Assembly (NCBI GenBank): GCA_964573775.1
Contig: CAZNKU010000008.1
Coordinates: forward strand, 1 to 43,735
Length of the DNA stretch: 43,735 bases
Direction of reading: 5' to 3'
Origin: CAZNKU01 sp964573775
GTDB lineage: Bacteria; Bacillota; Clostridia; Monoglobales; Firm-18
Made by a program: the position numbers and the translations under genes. Of this stretch, positions 1 to 8,525 are shown piece after piece. Below the pieces are notes generated by a model. That model made no database searches and was not told where the DNA came from. It worked only from the letters and a program-made list of their open reading frames with translations. Positions within the stretch are counted from its first letter, which is position 1; every line of letters starts with the position of its first letter.

Positions 1-70
1 AAGTTTGTAAGGGTAAAAGTCAAGAAAAAGTTGCGTTTAGTTTTACAATTAAGGACTTAAAATTAAATTT

Positions 71-102
71 AAGTGTCCTGTTTTTAGGACACTTATTTTA
101 TT
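71..102 (+). terminator. Terminator of a gene left of the window
   Basis: An 8-bp perfect stem (71-78 with 87-94, AAGTGTCC/GGACACTT) is followed by a T-rich run. A reading frame open from the left edge closes at 58-60, just before the stem, and could be the 3' end of an upstream gene, but 19 codons are too few to identify it. Confidence 0.6.
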
Positions 103-139
103 ATAATCAACTTAACAAATACAAAAGGAGTTGATTGTA

Positions 140-355
140 ATGAAAAAAATTATGAACGTTGTGACATTTATACTGATTATTGGTTTTGTTGGTGCATGGG
201 AATGCGGAAGCTATGATTTTAAAACCCTGCTTTTAAACTGCGGTATAACACTTTCGGTACTTTTAGCTTTTAATATATTTCGTGCAGTAATAAATATGAA
301 AAAGGAATTAAAAAGGCTTAAAAGACATAAAATAAACCATGTAAAGATTTCTTAA
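140..355 (+). CDS. Small two-helix membrane protein of unknown function
   Basis: A 71-residue protein that I do not recognise. The ATG at 140 is preferred over a TTG at 131 because AAAGGAG ends 9 nt upstream of it. Two hydrophobic segments are visible (about residues 5-20 and 27-45), followed by a strongly basic C-terminal tail rich in Lys and Arg, which predicts a cytoplasmic C-terminus. It lies between an upstream terminator and the promoter of the LCP gene, so it is probably monocistronic. Function unknown. Confidence 0.6.
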   Translation: MKKIMNVVTFILIIGFVGAWECGSYDFKTLLLNCGITLSVLLAFNIFRAVINMKKELKRLKRHKINHVKIS

Positions 356-376
356 TATAAATTTAATATTTATATG

Positions 377-405
377 TTGAAAACTGTAAAATTGTGTGCT
401 AAAAT
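377..405 (+). promoter_or_regulatory. Sigma-A-type promoter for the LCP gene
   Basis: TTGAAA at 377-382 and TAAAAT at 400-405 are separated by 17 bp. Transcription would start about 30 nt before the TTG start codon of the next gene. Confidence 0.6.
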
Positions 406-444
406 AGTAATGAATTAAATCAATACAGAAAGAGTGCATAAATT

Positions 445-1512
445 TTGAATAATGAAAATAATTATAAATTTTTTAAGGTCAAAAAGCGCAGAACTGAAGA
501 CGGTTACAAGTACTTTAAACTGAAAAAGCACCGTCCTGACCCTTCTTTTGAAAAACTGAAAAGGAAAATTATTATAGGCATTGTATACGTACTTATTTTT
601 GCAGCCTCCGTTACTGCAGGCTTTGCAATGCGTGGCTTAAAATACGGTCCGTTTGATAAGGCTACAGGTGAAACTGTACAGCTTGCAGATATTGAAACTA
701 CAAACGGAAAATCAAAAATAAACGTATTAATTGTGGGTGTTGATAAATCTAAAATTTTAAGTGACGTTATTATGGTTGTAAGGTATGACGAAGAGCATAA
801 CAAAATTATGGCCATGTCTATTCCACGTGATACCTATGTTGTTACCAACAGCGGACGTACTCTGCTTATAAATTCACTTTACGGTGTAGGTAAAAGCTCC
901 GGTGGTGAAGGTGGCGGTATTAACGAAATATCGGAAATGGTTACAAAGCTTACCGGTCTTAAAATTAACTACTATGTACAGTTTGAAGTAGGTACCTTTG
1001 CAAAGCTTGTTGATGAGCTTGGCGGTGTTGAATTTGATGTTCCTCAGAATATGGACTACGAAGATCCTGAGCAGGATTTGTACATTCACATTAAAAAGGG
1101 TAAACAAGTGCTTAACGGTAAGGATGCAGAATCAATGGTTCGTTTCAGAGGTTACCCTCAGGCAGACCTTAAACGTGTTGAAGTTCAGCAGGATTTACTT
1201 AAAGCTCTTATTCAGCAAAAACTTAATGCATCATATATTACCAAAATACCTTCCGTTTACGGTGCGGTAAGAAATGACATTAAATGTAATATGGAGCTTA
1301 GTGATATGCTAAAATACGGCAAGAGTATGCTTAATATCAATGCTGCAACAGACATTTATACATGCACTATGCCGACATATTCGGCAAATGATGCTCACCT
1401 TTTGCCTGACAGAAAAGAAACAGACAAGATTATGGAGCTTTACTTCTATGCAGACGGTCCTATAATAGGTAATGCCCCTTATGAGGCTGATGATACAGAA
1501 AAAACAAATTAA
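445..1512 (+). CDS. LytR-CpsA-Psr (LCP) family cell-wall polymer ligase
   Basis: LCP proteins transfer lipid-linked anionic polymers or capsule onto peptidoglycan at the outer face of the membrane. The 355-residue product has a basic cytoplasmic N-terminus (1-40), one transmembrane helix (about 42-63) and an extracellular LCP domain (about 92-260). Family signatures include the Asp in SDVIM (107), SIPRDTYV (125-132), the RFRG motif (233-236) and Arg244 before the VQQ stretch; these arginines and aspartates contact the pyrophosphate lipid and Mg. The start is TTG at 445, with AGAAAGAG about 10 nt upstream; the ATG at 452 is out of frame. The gene has its own promoter and terminator. The exact polymer substrate cannot be read from the sequence. 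Confidence 0.9.
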   Translation: MNNENNYKFFKVKKRRTEDGYKYFKLKKHRPDPSFEKLKRKIIIGIVYVLIFAASVTAGFAMRGLKYGPFDKATGETVQLADIETTNGKSKINVLIVGVDKSKILSDVIMVVRYDEEHNKIMAMSIPRDTYVVTNSGRTLLINSLYGVGKSSGGEGGGINEISEMVTKLTGLKINYYVQFEVGTFAKLVDELGGVEFDVPQNMDYEDPEQDLYIHIKKGKQVLNGKDAESMVRFRGYPQADLKRVEVQQDLLKALIQQKLNASYITKIPSVYGAVRNDIKCNMELSDMLKYGKSMLNINAATDIYTCTMPTYSANDAHLLPDRKETDKIMELYFYADGPIIGNAPYEADDTEKTN

Positions 1513-1526
1513 AGTGGATGCAAAAA

Positions 1527-1558
1527 GGCGGTGTAAAATTTTTTACACCGCCTTCTTG
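1527..1558 (+). terminator. Terminator after the LCP gene
   Basis: A perfect 12-bp stem (1527-1538 with 1541-1552, starting GGCGGTGTAAAA) is followed by a short T-rich tail. A second hairpin without a T run (AACCACGC at 1571-1578 with GCGTGGTT at 1586-1593) follows. Confidence 0.8.
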
Positions 1559-1630
1559 TGTGTAAACGAAAACCACGCGATAGTTGCGTGGTTCAATAGA
1601 GGCTATTGCCGATGAATAAAGTGAATTAAA

Positions 1631-1903
1631 TCCGCTGTCCGCGGTGGACTTACTTTTGCGCCGACAAAAGTAAGCAAAAATCGGCGCCGGGACGTTCGGT
1701 CAGCAACTCGTAATTCGTCAGTTTCTTAAAATTGTCGCACGGTGCTATACGCAAACCCTTTGCGCGAGCACCTAAAACCGCCCGCCAGCAGAGGGAAATG
1801 ATACGGGCGGTTTTACGCCAATTTTTTCAAAACCTCGAAACGATTTGCAATCCCTCTCTTTACGGCGTTTTTTGGTTCGTGGGACACTTTGTGCCACAAA
1901 AAG
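1631..1903. repeat. Structured dispersed repeat, copy 1
   Basis: About 270 nt, matching 13972-14249 almost throughout. Five elements can be seen in order. Hairpin A is 1649-1658 with 1665-1674 (CTTACTTTTG arm); its loop GCGCCGA is complementary to 1681-1687. A long-range stem AAAATTG (1728-1734) pairs with CAATTTT (1819-1825). It encloses hairpin B (GGTGCT 1741-1746 with AGCACC 1767-1772) and hairpin C (1774-1784 with 1804-1814, 11 bp). In the loop of C, AGAGGGA (1790-1796) is complementary to TCCCTCT at 1851-1857. Hairpin C has a different sequence but intact pairing in the other copy, while its loop is identical. No convincing ORF lies inside. From 1904 to 2008 nothing further was recognised. 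Confidence 0.85.
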
Positions 1904-2008
1904 TAGAGCTCATTTATGGGTAGCAAGTAGTAAAGTGCATAACTGTCAGGTCTATAATATGTGCACGTGTGCGCTGTCAGTGGAGATTAGGTCTATGTCC
2001 GAAAATGA

Positions 2009-2038
2009 AAAACCACCCGCTATGCGGATGGTTTTTTA
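2009..2038 (-). terminator. Terminator of the leftward tgt/queA cluster
   Basis: A roughly 10-bp stem with one mismatch (around 2011-2020 with 2021-2033) is flanked by A and T runs. It lies just past the stop codon of the minus-strand gene ending at 2041 and reads into a U-rich tail on that strand. Confidence 0.7.
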
Positions 2039-2040
2039 TT

Positions 2041-2739
2041 TTATATGTATTGTTTAAGGTCAATATCCAACACTTCGCCTGATTCAAGGCTTTTCACTGT
2101 TATAACATCATCATTTATATAAAGCGCGTAGCATGCAACCTTGTCACGTGGTTCAACAAGCAAGCCGCCGTCTTCAAGAGTTTTCATATGCCAGCCGCGG
2201 ACGTTTACACTGTCACCTGTGCAGAGGCAGAAAACTGCTGTGTGGTCAAGTCCCACCTTGTGAAGACCTGTGTAGTAGCTCATCTTCATATCAACACCGT
2301 TTGATGCGGCACTTTCTGCAAAGCTAAGTCCACCTGTGGGAAGCATATCGTTGCCGTCCATAACATTTAACAATCTGAAGAATTTAAATGCACCCCCACC
2401 GTTACGGACTACCAATTTACTTTTATCCGCCACATTTATTGAAAGAGCATGGTTTGCATTTTCAAAGCAGAAGTTTGAATAAACGCAGATTGGGAAAGTA
2501 GCCTTTACACGGTCTACCATAAAGTTTATGTTACCTATTGTAACATATATTCTGAAGGCATATTCAACATCATTGCATGAATATTTTTCTACAACTGCCT
2601 CCATTTTCTCCTTATTTAGTGTAACCGCATTTTCAAAGGAAATTTCAAATGTCTTTTCCTTTTCTTTTTCGTTTTTGAAATCCCACACATTTTCTACATA
2701 AGCAAGGGCTTTGCCCTCATACAAACATTTTCTGTACAT
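2041..2739 (-). CDS. Hypothetical protein downstream of tgt
   Basis: A 232-residue protein that I do not recognise. The ATG at 2739 is chosen because GGAAGGA sits about 9 nt upstream, overlapping the tgt stop codon; the longer reading to 2820 would overlap tgt by 65 nt and carries no better ribosome site. It has no signal peptide or transmembrane helix. The sequence alternates hydrophobic and polar residues in a beta-rich pattern, with two Gly-rich turns (RNGGGAF and PTGGL). The 16-nt spacing to tgt and shared terminator suggest co-transcription with the queuosine genes, but nothing in the sequence shows a role in that pathway. Confidence 0.7.
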   Translation of the reverse strand: MYRKCLYEGKALAYVENVWDFKNEKEKEKTFEISFENAVTLNKEKMEAVVEKYSCNDVEYAFRIYVTIGNINFMVDRVKATFPICVYSNFCFENANHALSINVADKSKLVVRNGGGAFKFFRLLNVMDGNDMLPTGGLSFAESAASNGVDMKMSYYTGLHKVGLDHTAVFCLCTGDSVNVRGWHMKTLEDGGLLVEPRDKVACYALYINDDVITVKSLESGEVLDIDLKQYI

Positions 2740-2755
2740 TTTAAAATTCCTTCCA

Positions 2756-3886
2756 TTATATACGGGTTGAATAAATTCCGATGTGTTCATTTTTAAACTG
2801 CTTAAAGGTACCGTTGTCAAGATTTAAACGGATATCCTCCATAAGCTTGTTATAAAATCTTAAATTATGAATAACAGCAAGGCGCATACCAAGCATTTCC
2901 TTTGCCTTGAAAAGATGACGTAAATATGCCTTTGAATAGTTTTTACAAAGCTCGCAATCACATTTTTCATCAACAGGTGAATCATCACGTTCATATTTAT
3001 TGTTGTTGATATTTATAATACCCTTTGATGTGAACAAATGTCCGTGGCGTGCATTACGGCTTGGCATTACACAATCAAAAAAGTCTACACCACGGTCTAC
3101 AGCCTCCAAAATATTTGCTGGTGTACCTACACCCATTAAATAACGTGGCTTATCAGCAGGTGCGTAAGGCTCTACCGCCTCTATAATTTCATACATAACC
3201 TCTGCTGGCTCTCCTACGGCAAGCCCGCCTATTGCATAGCCATCCAAATCCATTTCGGCAATCTGCTTCATATTTTCTATACGGATATCCTTATATGTTC
3301 CGCCCTGATTGATGCCGAAAAGCATCTGATTTTTATTTATTGTATCATCAAGGGAATTCAAGCGCTTCATTTCCTTTTTGCAACGCTCAAGCCAACGTAT
3401 AGTGCGTGCAGATGAAGCAACAACATAGTCCTTCGGTGCAGGATTTTCCACACATTCGTCAAAAGCCATTGCTATGGTTGATGCAAGGTTGCTTTGAATC
3501 TGCATACTTTCTTCAGGGCCCATAAAAATTTTAGAGCCGTCAATGTGTGACTGGAAGGATACACCCTCCTCCGTTATCTGCCTTAGCTTTGCAAGTGAAA
3601 ATACCTGAAAGCCACCGCTGTCTGTAAGGATAGGTCTGTCCCAATTCATAAACTTATGCAGACCGCCAAGCTCTTTTATAACCTTGTCACCGGGGCGAAG
3701 GTGCAGGTGATAAGTGTTTGAAAGCTCTACCTGACAACCGCTTGCCTTAAGGTCTATTGTATTAACGCCGCCCTTAATAGCCGCACATGTACCTACATTC
3801 TGAAAAACAGGTGTCTGAATGGTTCCGTGTACGGTTTTAAATTCACCACGGCGGGCATTCCCTTCTTTTTTTAATAGTGTAAACAT
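2756..3886 (-). CDS. tgt: Queuine/preQ1 tRNA-guanine transglycosylase
   Basis: Exchanges guanine-34 of GUN-anticodon tRNAs for the queuosine precursor preQ1. The 376-residue length is typical. The catalytic aspartate region DSGGFQVFSL begins at 89, the GGLAVGE substrate-binding loop is present, and the C-terminal zinc site has Cys309, Cys311, Cys314 and His340 (CDCELC...H). The ATG at 3886 has AGGAG about 7 nt upstream. It is downstream of queA, which supplies the next enzyme of the same pathway, in the gene order common in Clostridia. The 145-nt gap to queA carries a mobile-looking inverted repeat. Confidence 0.97.
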   Translation of the reverse strand: MFTLLKKEGNARRGEFKTVHGTIQTPVFQNVGTCAAIKGGVNTIDLKASGCQVELSNTYHLHLRPGDKVIKELGGLHKFMNWDRPILTDSGGFQVFSLAKLRQITEEGVSFQSHIDGSKIFMGPEESMQIQSNLASTIAMAFDECVENPAPKDYVVASSARTIRWLERCKKEMKRLNSLDDTINKNQMLFGINQGGTYKDIRIENMKQIAEMDLDGYAIGGLAVGEPAEVMYEIIEAVEPYAPADKPRYLMGVGTPANILEAVDRGVDFFDCVMPSRNARHGHLFTSKGIININNNKYERDDSPVDEKCDCELCKNYSKAYLRHLFKAKEMLGMRLAVIHNLRFYNKLMEDIRLNLDNGTFKQFKNEHIGIYSTRI

Positions 3887-3942
3887 AAAATTCTCCTAAT
3901 CAGTATATAAACATTGCATCTACGATGGTTACGGTTTATGTG

Positions 3943-4016
3943 ATATCGTAGGGCAGGGGCTTGCTCCTGCCGTATTATTTTTTCGGAACGAGCAAGCCCA
4001 TTCCCTACAACGATAT
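3943..4016. repeat. MITE-like imperfect inverted repeat between queA and tgt
   Basis: Outer arms ATATCGTAGGG (3943-3953) and CCCTAC-aa-CGATAT (4003-4016) enclose GGGCTTGCTC (3957-3966) and GAGCAAGCCC (3990-3999). The GTAGGG outer arm and G-rich inner arm resemble the element at 43518-43588. It interrupts the queA-tgt spacing without a recognisable gene. Confidence 0.65.
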
Positions 4017-4031
4017 TTCAAAAATCATCCT

Positions 4032-5054
4032 TTAAAAAATAAACATTGCATCTCCAAAGCTGAAGAAACGGTAGTCTTTTGCCTTTGCTTCCTCGTAGGC
4101 TTTTAGTATATTTTCCCTGCCTGCAAGTGAGCTTACAAGCATTAAAAGTGTAGATTCGGGCAAGTGGAAGTTTGTAATAAGCTTATCCACTGCCTTGAAT
4201 TTATACGGAGGATATATAAAAATATCCGTCCATCCTGTTGAGGCTTTTAAAACTCCGTTTTCATCTGCAATAGTTTCTAAAGTACGTGTTGAGGTTGTGC
4301 CTACGGAAATAACCTTACCGCCGTTTTTGCGGGTGTTGTTTATAATTTCTGCATTTTTTTCATCAAGCTCGTAAAATTCGCTGTGCATTTTATGCTCTTC
4401 TACCTTTTCTACCTTTACGGGACGGAAGGTACCAAGACCAACATGCAGTGTAACGTATGCGATATTTACGCCTTTTTCCTCTATTTTTGCAAGAAGTTCT
4501 TTTGTAAAGTGAAGCCCCGCTGTAGGTGCAGCCGCAGAGCCGTCATTTTTGGAATATACGGTCTGGTAACGTTCTCTGTCCTGAAGCTTTTCCGTAATAT
4601 ATGGTGGCAAAGGCATTTCACCAAGGCGGTCTAAAACCTCTTCAAATATACCTTCATATTCAAAACGAACAAGGCGGTTACCGTCGTTTACAATATCCAA
4701 AACCTCTGCCTTTAATTCATTACCGAATACAAAGCGTCTGCCCGGCTTTGCACGTTTGCCTGGACGTACAATAACCTCCCACACGTCCTTTTCCTTACGG
4801 CTTAAAAGCAAAAATTCCATAGGTGAGCCTGTATCCTCCCTTACACCTAAAAGGCGTGCAGGTAAAACACGGCTGTCATTAAGCACAAGACAGTCACCTT
4901 TATTAAGATAGTTTATTATATTATGAAAAATTTCATGCTTTATTTCCCCTGTTTCTTTATCAAGCATCAAAAGCCTGGAAGAATCCCTTTGGTCAAGAGG
5001 GGTTTGTGCAATAAATTTTTCAGGTAAGTCATAGTAATAATCCTTTAAATCCAA
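4032..5054 (-). CDS. queA: S-adenosylmethionine:tRNA ribosyltransferase-isomerase
   Basis: Transfers and isomerises the ribosyl group of S-adenosylmethionine onto preQ1 in tRNA, giving epoxyqueuosine. The 340-residue length is standard. Visible family motifs are the N-terminal YDLPEKFIAQTPLDQRDSSR, the central SAAAPTAGLHFT block and the C-terminal ITNFHLPESTLLMLVSSLAGRE. The start is TTG at 5054, overlapping the SpoIID-like gene by 10 nt, with AAGGAA about 11 nt upstream; an ATG start would truncate conserved sequence. The overlap indicates translational coupling to the upstream gene. Confidence 0.97.
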   Translation of the reverse strand: MDLKDYYYDLPEKFIAQTPLDQRDSSRLLMLDKETGEIKHEIFHNIINYLNKGDCLVLNDSRVLPARLLGVREDTGSPMEFLLLSRKEKDVWEVIVRPGKRAKPGRRFVFGNELKAEVLDIVNDGNRLVRFEYEGIFEEVLDRLGEMPLPPYITEKLQDRERYQTVYSKNDGSAAAPTAGLHFTKELLAKIEEKGVNIAYVTLHVGLGTFRPVKVEKVEEHKMHSEFYELDEKNAEIINNTRKNGGKVISVGTTSTRTLETIADENGVLKASTGWTDIFIYPPYKFKAVDKLITNFHLPESTLLMLVSSLAGRENILKAYEEAKAKDYRFFSFGDAMFIF

Positions 5055-6340
5055 GTCAGTTCAATTCCTTTATAATAGTGTTTTAAAATTTCGTCATACA
5101 AAAAGCCTGCCTGTCCCATACCGTTGGCACCGTTTTGGCTAAGGCCTACAAGGTGTCCGTAGCCTCTGCCCTTGAATACAAAGCCTGTTGCAGGACCGCT
5201 TGTTGCACCTGCAAAGTTACGGATTGTGTTGCCCATAAGCGTTACATTATTAAGGCTTATGCTGGACTTTCCCTTGCCTGTTGCAACCACAACATTGCCG
5301 GATATTTTTTTACCGTCATATGTATAAAGAGGTTCGGTCTTTGACTGTGTTGACACAGCCGTAACGGTAAATGCCTGGCTTAGGGTAATTGTACCGAATG
5401 CAAGGCGGCAACCCTCTTTAGTAAAGGTCTTTTCACCATTTGTACCTGTAACTACAAGCTTTGTTGCCGTACCGTGTTCGGTACTTTCAGTAACCTCTAT
5501 ATTTGTTATTGTTCCAAGGTTATAGCCCTTGTTGTCCATAATTTCCGTTGCTTTTTCAATGGAAAGCTCTTTTTCCCAGCTTGCACCGTAAACAGTTTCA
5601 CTTTCGTACTTATCCTCTGCGGCTTTAAGGTATGGAATGTCACTTCCCCACACGTATTTTACATCCTCTGTATAACCCCCGCTTGTTGCGGAATATACGG
5701 CATCTATAATCTGTCCGTCATACTTCATAACTATGCCTGCAGTTTCCCTTGCGGCTTTGTTGGTTGTTTCACTTTCAACGGAAACACCCCTGTATGCCTG
5801 ACAGTCTGTGCTTGCACAAAGGTCAAAGCCACGTGCGCTATGCTTGTTTATATTTTTAAGTGCGTATGTTCTTGCACATACTGCCTGAGCCTTTAATGCC
5901 TCAATATTAAACAACGGTGACATTTCAACTGCAATGACAGATGCTATATAGTCTTCTAAATCTACACAGTTTATAACTGTTAAAAGACCTGACGAGTCTT
6001 TTTTCAAAACAATACTGCCGCGATATTTTGTACCGTCTACGGATATAATACCGTCGGAATTATATGTGACAGAGTTCAAAACATCCGACGCATTTACGTT
6101 AAATGTTCCCTCATCATTTTTGATTGTAACCGATGACTTTGCATTACTTCCGTAAAAAAGACCTATGTTTATGTAATATACATCGTCTTCCTCTTCAATA
6201 ACCTCATCTTCGGTAACTGCCTCTTCCGTTTCTGAAATTTCAATATTTTCCTCTGTATATTCATTGTCTGCATATACAAATGTGCATAAAAGACTTGTTG
6301 AAATCATAATGATTAACAATGCAGAAAGTAGTTTTTTCAC
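5045..6340 (-). CDS. SpoIID/LytB-domain peptidoglycan hydrolase, secreted
   Basis: SpoIID-type proteins are lytic transglycosylases acting on peptidoglycan, best known in engulfment during sporulation. The GTG at 6340 is the likely start, since AGGAGG lies 6-7 nt upstream; an upstream GTG at 6364 would place that site inside the gene. The 431-residue product begins with a signal peptide or anchor, then an acidic Glu-rich stretch, then the SpoIID domain. The family block around Glu139 (VEMSP...EALKAQAVCARTYAL) contains the catalytic glutamate. The SATSGG motif and the C-terminal GRGYGHLVGLSQNGANGMG block are also present. The spoIID-queA-tgt order is common in Clostridia. Whether this is SpoIID itself or a paralogue cannot be decided here. 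Confidence 0.9.
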   Translation of the reverse strand: MKKLLSALLIIMISTSLLCTFVYADNEYTEENIEISETEEAVTEDEVIEEEDDVYYINIGLFYGSNAKSSVTIKNDEGTFNVNASDVLNSVTYNSDGIISVDGTKYRGSIVLKKDSSGLLTVINCVDLEDYIASVIAVEMSPLFNIEALKAQAVCARTYALKNINKHSARGFDLCASTDCQAYRGVSVESETTNKAARETAGIVMKYDGQIIDAVYSATSGGYTEDVKYVWGSDIPYLKAAEDKYESETVYGASWEKELSIEKATEIMDNKGYNLGTITNIEVTESTEHGTATKLVVTGTNGEKTFTKEGCRLAFGTITLSQAFTVTAVSTQSKTEPLYTYDGKKISGNVVVATGKGKSSISLNNVTLMGNTIRNFAGATSGPATGFVFKGRGYGHLVGLSQNGANGMGQAGFLYDEILKHYYKGIELTWI

Positions 6341-6436
6341 ACAATTCCTCCTTTTTTTACCCACATTATATATATTCTAACACAAAAAAACAAAAAAATC
6401 CACTATATTTTTGTATTAATTGAAGATTAAAAATAT

Positions 6437-6465
6437 TTGACACTTTTATTTAATAATGTTATTAT
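6437..6465 (+). promoter_or_regulatory. Promoter of the asd-dapA-dapB operon
   Basis: A consensus TTGACA (6437-6442) and TATTAT (6460-6465) are 17 bp apart. The predicted leader is only about 35 nt, which leaves no room for a lysine riboswitch. Confidence 0.75.
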
Positions 6466-6507
6466 AATATGTATAGAATTACATATAAAGTGGAGGTTTA
6501 TTGAAAA

Positions 6508-7593
6508 ATGAAGAATTACAACGTAGTTATCGTAGGTGCTACAGGTATGGTTGGTCAGCGTTTTATTACTTTGCTTGAAAATCATCCCTGGTTTAATATA
6601 GTTGGTCTTGCGGCTTCAGGCAGAAGTGCAGGTAAAACTTACAAGGATGCTATTGGTCCTCGTTGGGCTATGGACACCCAGATGCCTGCAAAGGTTGCAG
6701 AAATGATTGTTATGGATGCTGAAGCAGATAAGGAAAAGATTGCATCTCAGGCAGACTTTATCTTCTGCGCAGTTAACATGGATAAAAATGAAACAAAAGC
6801 TTTGGAAGAAGCATATGCTAAATTGGAATGCCCTGTTGTTTCCAACAACTCTGCACACCGTCACACACCTGACGTACCAATGATTATTCCTGAAATTAAC
6901 CCTGAACATGCTGAAATTATCCATGCTCAGAGAAAAAGACTTGGTACAAAAAGAGGCTTTATTGCAGTTAAGTCTAACTGCTCTATTCAAAGCTATGTGC
7001 CGGCACTACATCCTTTGAAGGAAAAATTTGGTGTTAAGGAAGTTATTGCTTGTACATATCAGGCTATTTCAGGTGCAGGTAAGACATTTGAAACATGGCC
7101 TGAAATGGTGGATAACCTTATCCCTTACATCGGCGGTGAAGAAGAAAAAAGTGAGCTTGAACCACTAAAGGTTTGGGGTAAAATTGAAGGAGATGTTATT
7201 GTTGACACTAATTCTCCTGTTATTACAACACAGTGTCTTCGTGTACCTGTTTCAAACGGTCACACAGCGGCTGTATTTGTAAAATTTGAAAAGAAACCTA
7301 CAATTGAAGAAATTAAGGAAATCTGGGCAAACTACGCGGGTGAACCACAGAAGCTTGGTCTTCCTTCAGCTCCTGAAAAGTTCCTTACTTACTTTGAAGA
7401 AGATGACCGCCCACAGGCAAAATCAGAACGTATGCTTTATAACGGTATGGGTGTTTCTGTTGGCCGTCTTCGTGAAGACAAGGTTTATGACTACAAATTT
7501 GTAAGCCTTTCACACAACACACTTCGCGGTGCTGCAGGCGGTGCTGTGGAAATGGCAGAGCTTTTGGCTGCAAAGGGTTATTTTGACAAATAA
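6508..7593 (+). CDS. asd: Aspartate-semialdehyde dehydrogenase (archaeal/fungal-like type)
   Basis: Reduces aspartyl phosphate to aspartate semialdehyde with NADPH, the entry step to lysine, DAP, threonine and methionine. The 361-residue product has the nucleotide-binding GATGMVGQRF motif (10-19), catalytic Cys158 in SNCS, the AISGAGKTFETW block and the NGHTAAVFVKF region with the active-site His. The length and the HRHTPDVPMIIPEIN stretch fit the archaeal/fungal subgroup rather than the E. coli type. GGAGG lies 11 nt before the ATG. It is the first gene of an operon whose next two genes use its product. Confidence 0.97.
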   Translation: MKNYNVVIVGATGMVGQRFITLLENHPWFNIVGLAASGRSAGKTYKDAIGPRWAMDTQMPAKVAEMIVMDAEADKEKIASQADFIFCAVNMDKNETKALEEAYAKLECPVVSNNSAHRHTPDVPMIIPEINPEHAEIIHAQRKRLGTKRGFIAVKSNCSIQSYVPALHPLKEKFGVKEVIACTYQAISGAGKTFETWPEMVDNLIPYIGGEEEKSELEPLKVWGKIEGDVIVDTNSPVITTQCLRVPVSNGHTAAVFVKFEKKPTIEEIKEIWANYAGEPQKLGLPSAPEKFLTYFEEDDRPQAKSERMLYNGMGVSVGRLREDKVYDYKFVSLSHNTLRGAAGGAVEMAELLAAKGYFDK

Positions 7594-7630
7594 TTATAAC
7601 AAATAAATATAGTTCAGGGAGGTATTCATT

Positions 7631-8512
7631 ATGAAAAAAACTGTTTTTACAGGCTCCGGTGTTGCTTTGGTTACTCCAATTAAAAACAACAAGGTAGATT
7701 TTGACAAACTGGGTGAACTTCTGGACTTTCACATTGCAAACAGTACCGATGCAATTATTCTTTGCGGTACTACAGGTGAGGCTCCTACACTGCCCGATGA
7801 TGAACATCTTCGAATTTTTGACTATGCGGTTGACAGGGTTGGTGGCAAGATACCGCTTATAGGCGGAACAGGCTCTAACTATACAGACCATGCTGTAGAA
7901 TTTTCAAAATATGCCCAAAAGGCAGGCATGGACGGTGTACTTTGTGTTACACCATACTATAACAAAACAAGTCAGAATGGCTTGGTTACACACTACAATG
8001 CTATTGCAAATGCAATTGACATTCCCGTTATACTTTACAATGTACCTTCACGTACAGGGGTTGGGTTGTCACTTGGTGCTCTTGACGAGCTTTCAAAGAC
8101 CGAAAACATTGTGGCAATTAAAGAAGCAAGCGGTAATGTAGCATTTGCGGCTAAGATTGCGGCAAATATTGATATGGAAGTTTATTCCGGTAATGACGAT
8201 ATGATAGTGCCTGTACTTTCAATAGGCGGTATAGGCGTTATATCCGTAGTTGCAAACGTTGCACCTAAACAGACACACGATATGTGCAGACTTTGGTTTG
8301 AAGGCAAGGTTAAGGAAGCGGCTAAAATGCAGCTTGATATGATGGATTTGGTTGAAAAACTGTTTATTGACGTTAATCCTATTCCTGTTAAAAATGCAAT
8401 GAATATGATGGGTATGGACGTTGGTGAGCTTAAGCTTCCATTAGTTGACCTTTCGGAAGAAAATGCAGTTAAGGTGCGTCAGGCACTTATAAATTACGGA
8501 CTTATAAAATAA
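7631..8512 (+). CDS. dapA: 4-hydroxy-tetrahydrodipicolinate synthase
   Basis: Condenses pyruvate with aspartate semialdehyde, the committed step to diaminopimelate and lysine; in spore formers it also feeds dipicolinate. The 293-residue TIM barrel shows the GTTGE motif (46-50), Tyr136 in LYNVPSRTG and the Schiff-base Lys164 in AIKEASGN. GGGAGG is well placed before the ATG, 37 nt after asd. It is encoded between asd and dapB, so substrate supply and product removal are co-expressed. Confidence 0.98.
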   Translation: MKKTVFTGSGVALVTPIKNNKVDFDKLGELLDFHIANSTDAIILCGTTGEAPTLPDDEHLRIFDYAVDRVGGKIPLIGGTGSNYTDHAVEFSKYAQKAGMDGVLCVTPYYNKTSQNGLVTHYNAIANAIDIPVILYNVPSRTGVGLSLGALDELSKTENIVAIKEASGNVAFAAKIAANIDMEVYSGNDDMIVPVLSIGGIGVISVVANVAPKQTHDMCRLWFEGKVKEAAKMQLDMMDLVEKLFIDVNPIPVKNAMNMMGMDVGELKLPLVDLSEENAVKVRQALINYGLIK

Positions 8513-8525
8513 GAGGTATAAACTT

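Noticed and set aside
1..60. 3' end of a gene entering from the left
   Set aside because: Only about 19 codons are open before the stop at 58-60, too few to support a CDS; the terminator at 71-102 makes it plausible but unprovable.
504..815. Minus-strand ORF within the LCP gene
   Set aside because: It is a reading-frame shadow of a well-supported LCP coding sequence, without its own ribosome site.
1732..1923. Short protein gene beginning MSHGAIRKP, also present at 14077
   Set aside because: The frame merely runs through the structured repeat; it has no ribosome site, it ends differently in the two copies, and the compensatory changes follow pairing rather than codons.
2740..2820. Longer N-terminus for the gene after tgt
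   Set aside because: It would overlap tgt by 65 nt; GGAAGGA is placed for the ATG at 2739.
6466..6507. Lysine riboswitch before asd-dapA-dapB
   Set aside because: The predicted promoter leaves a leader of about 35 nt, much too short for an L-box.
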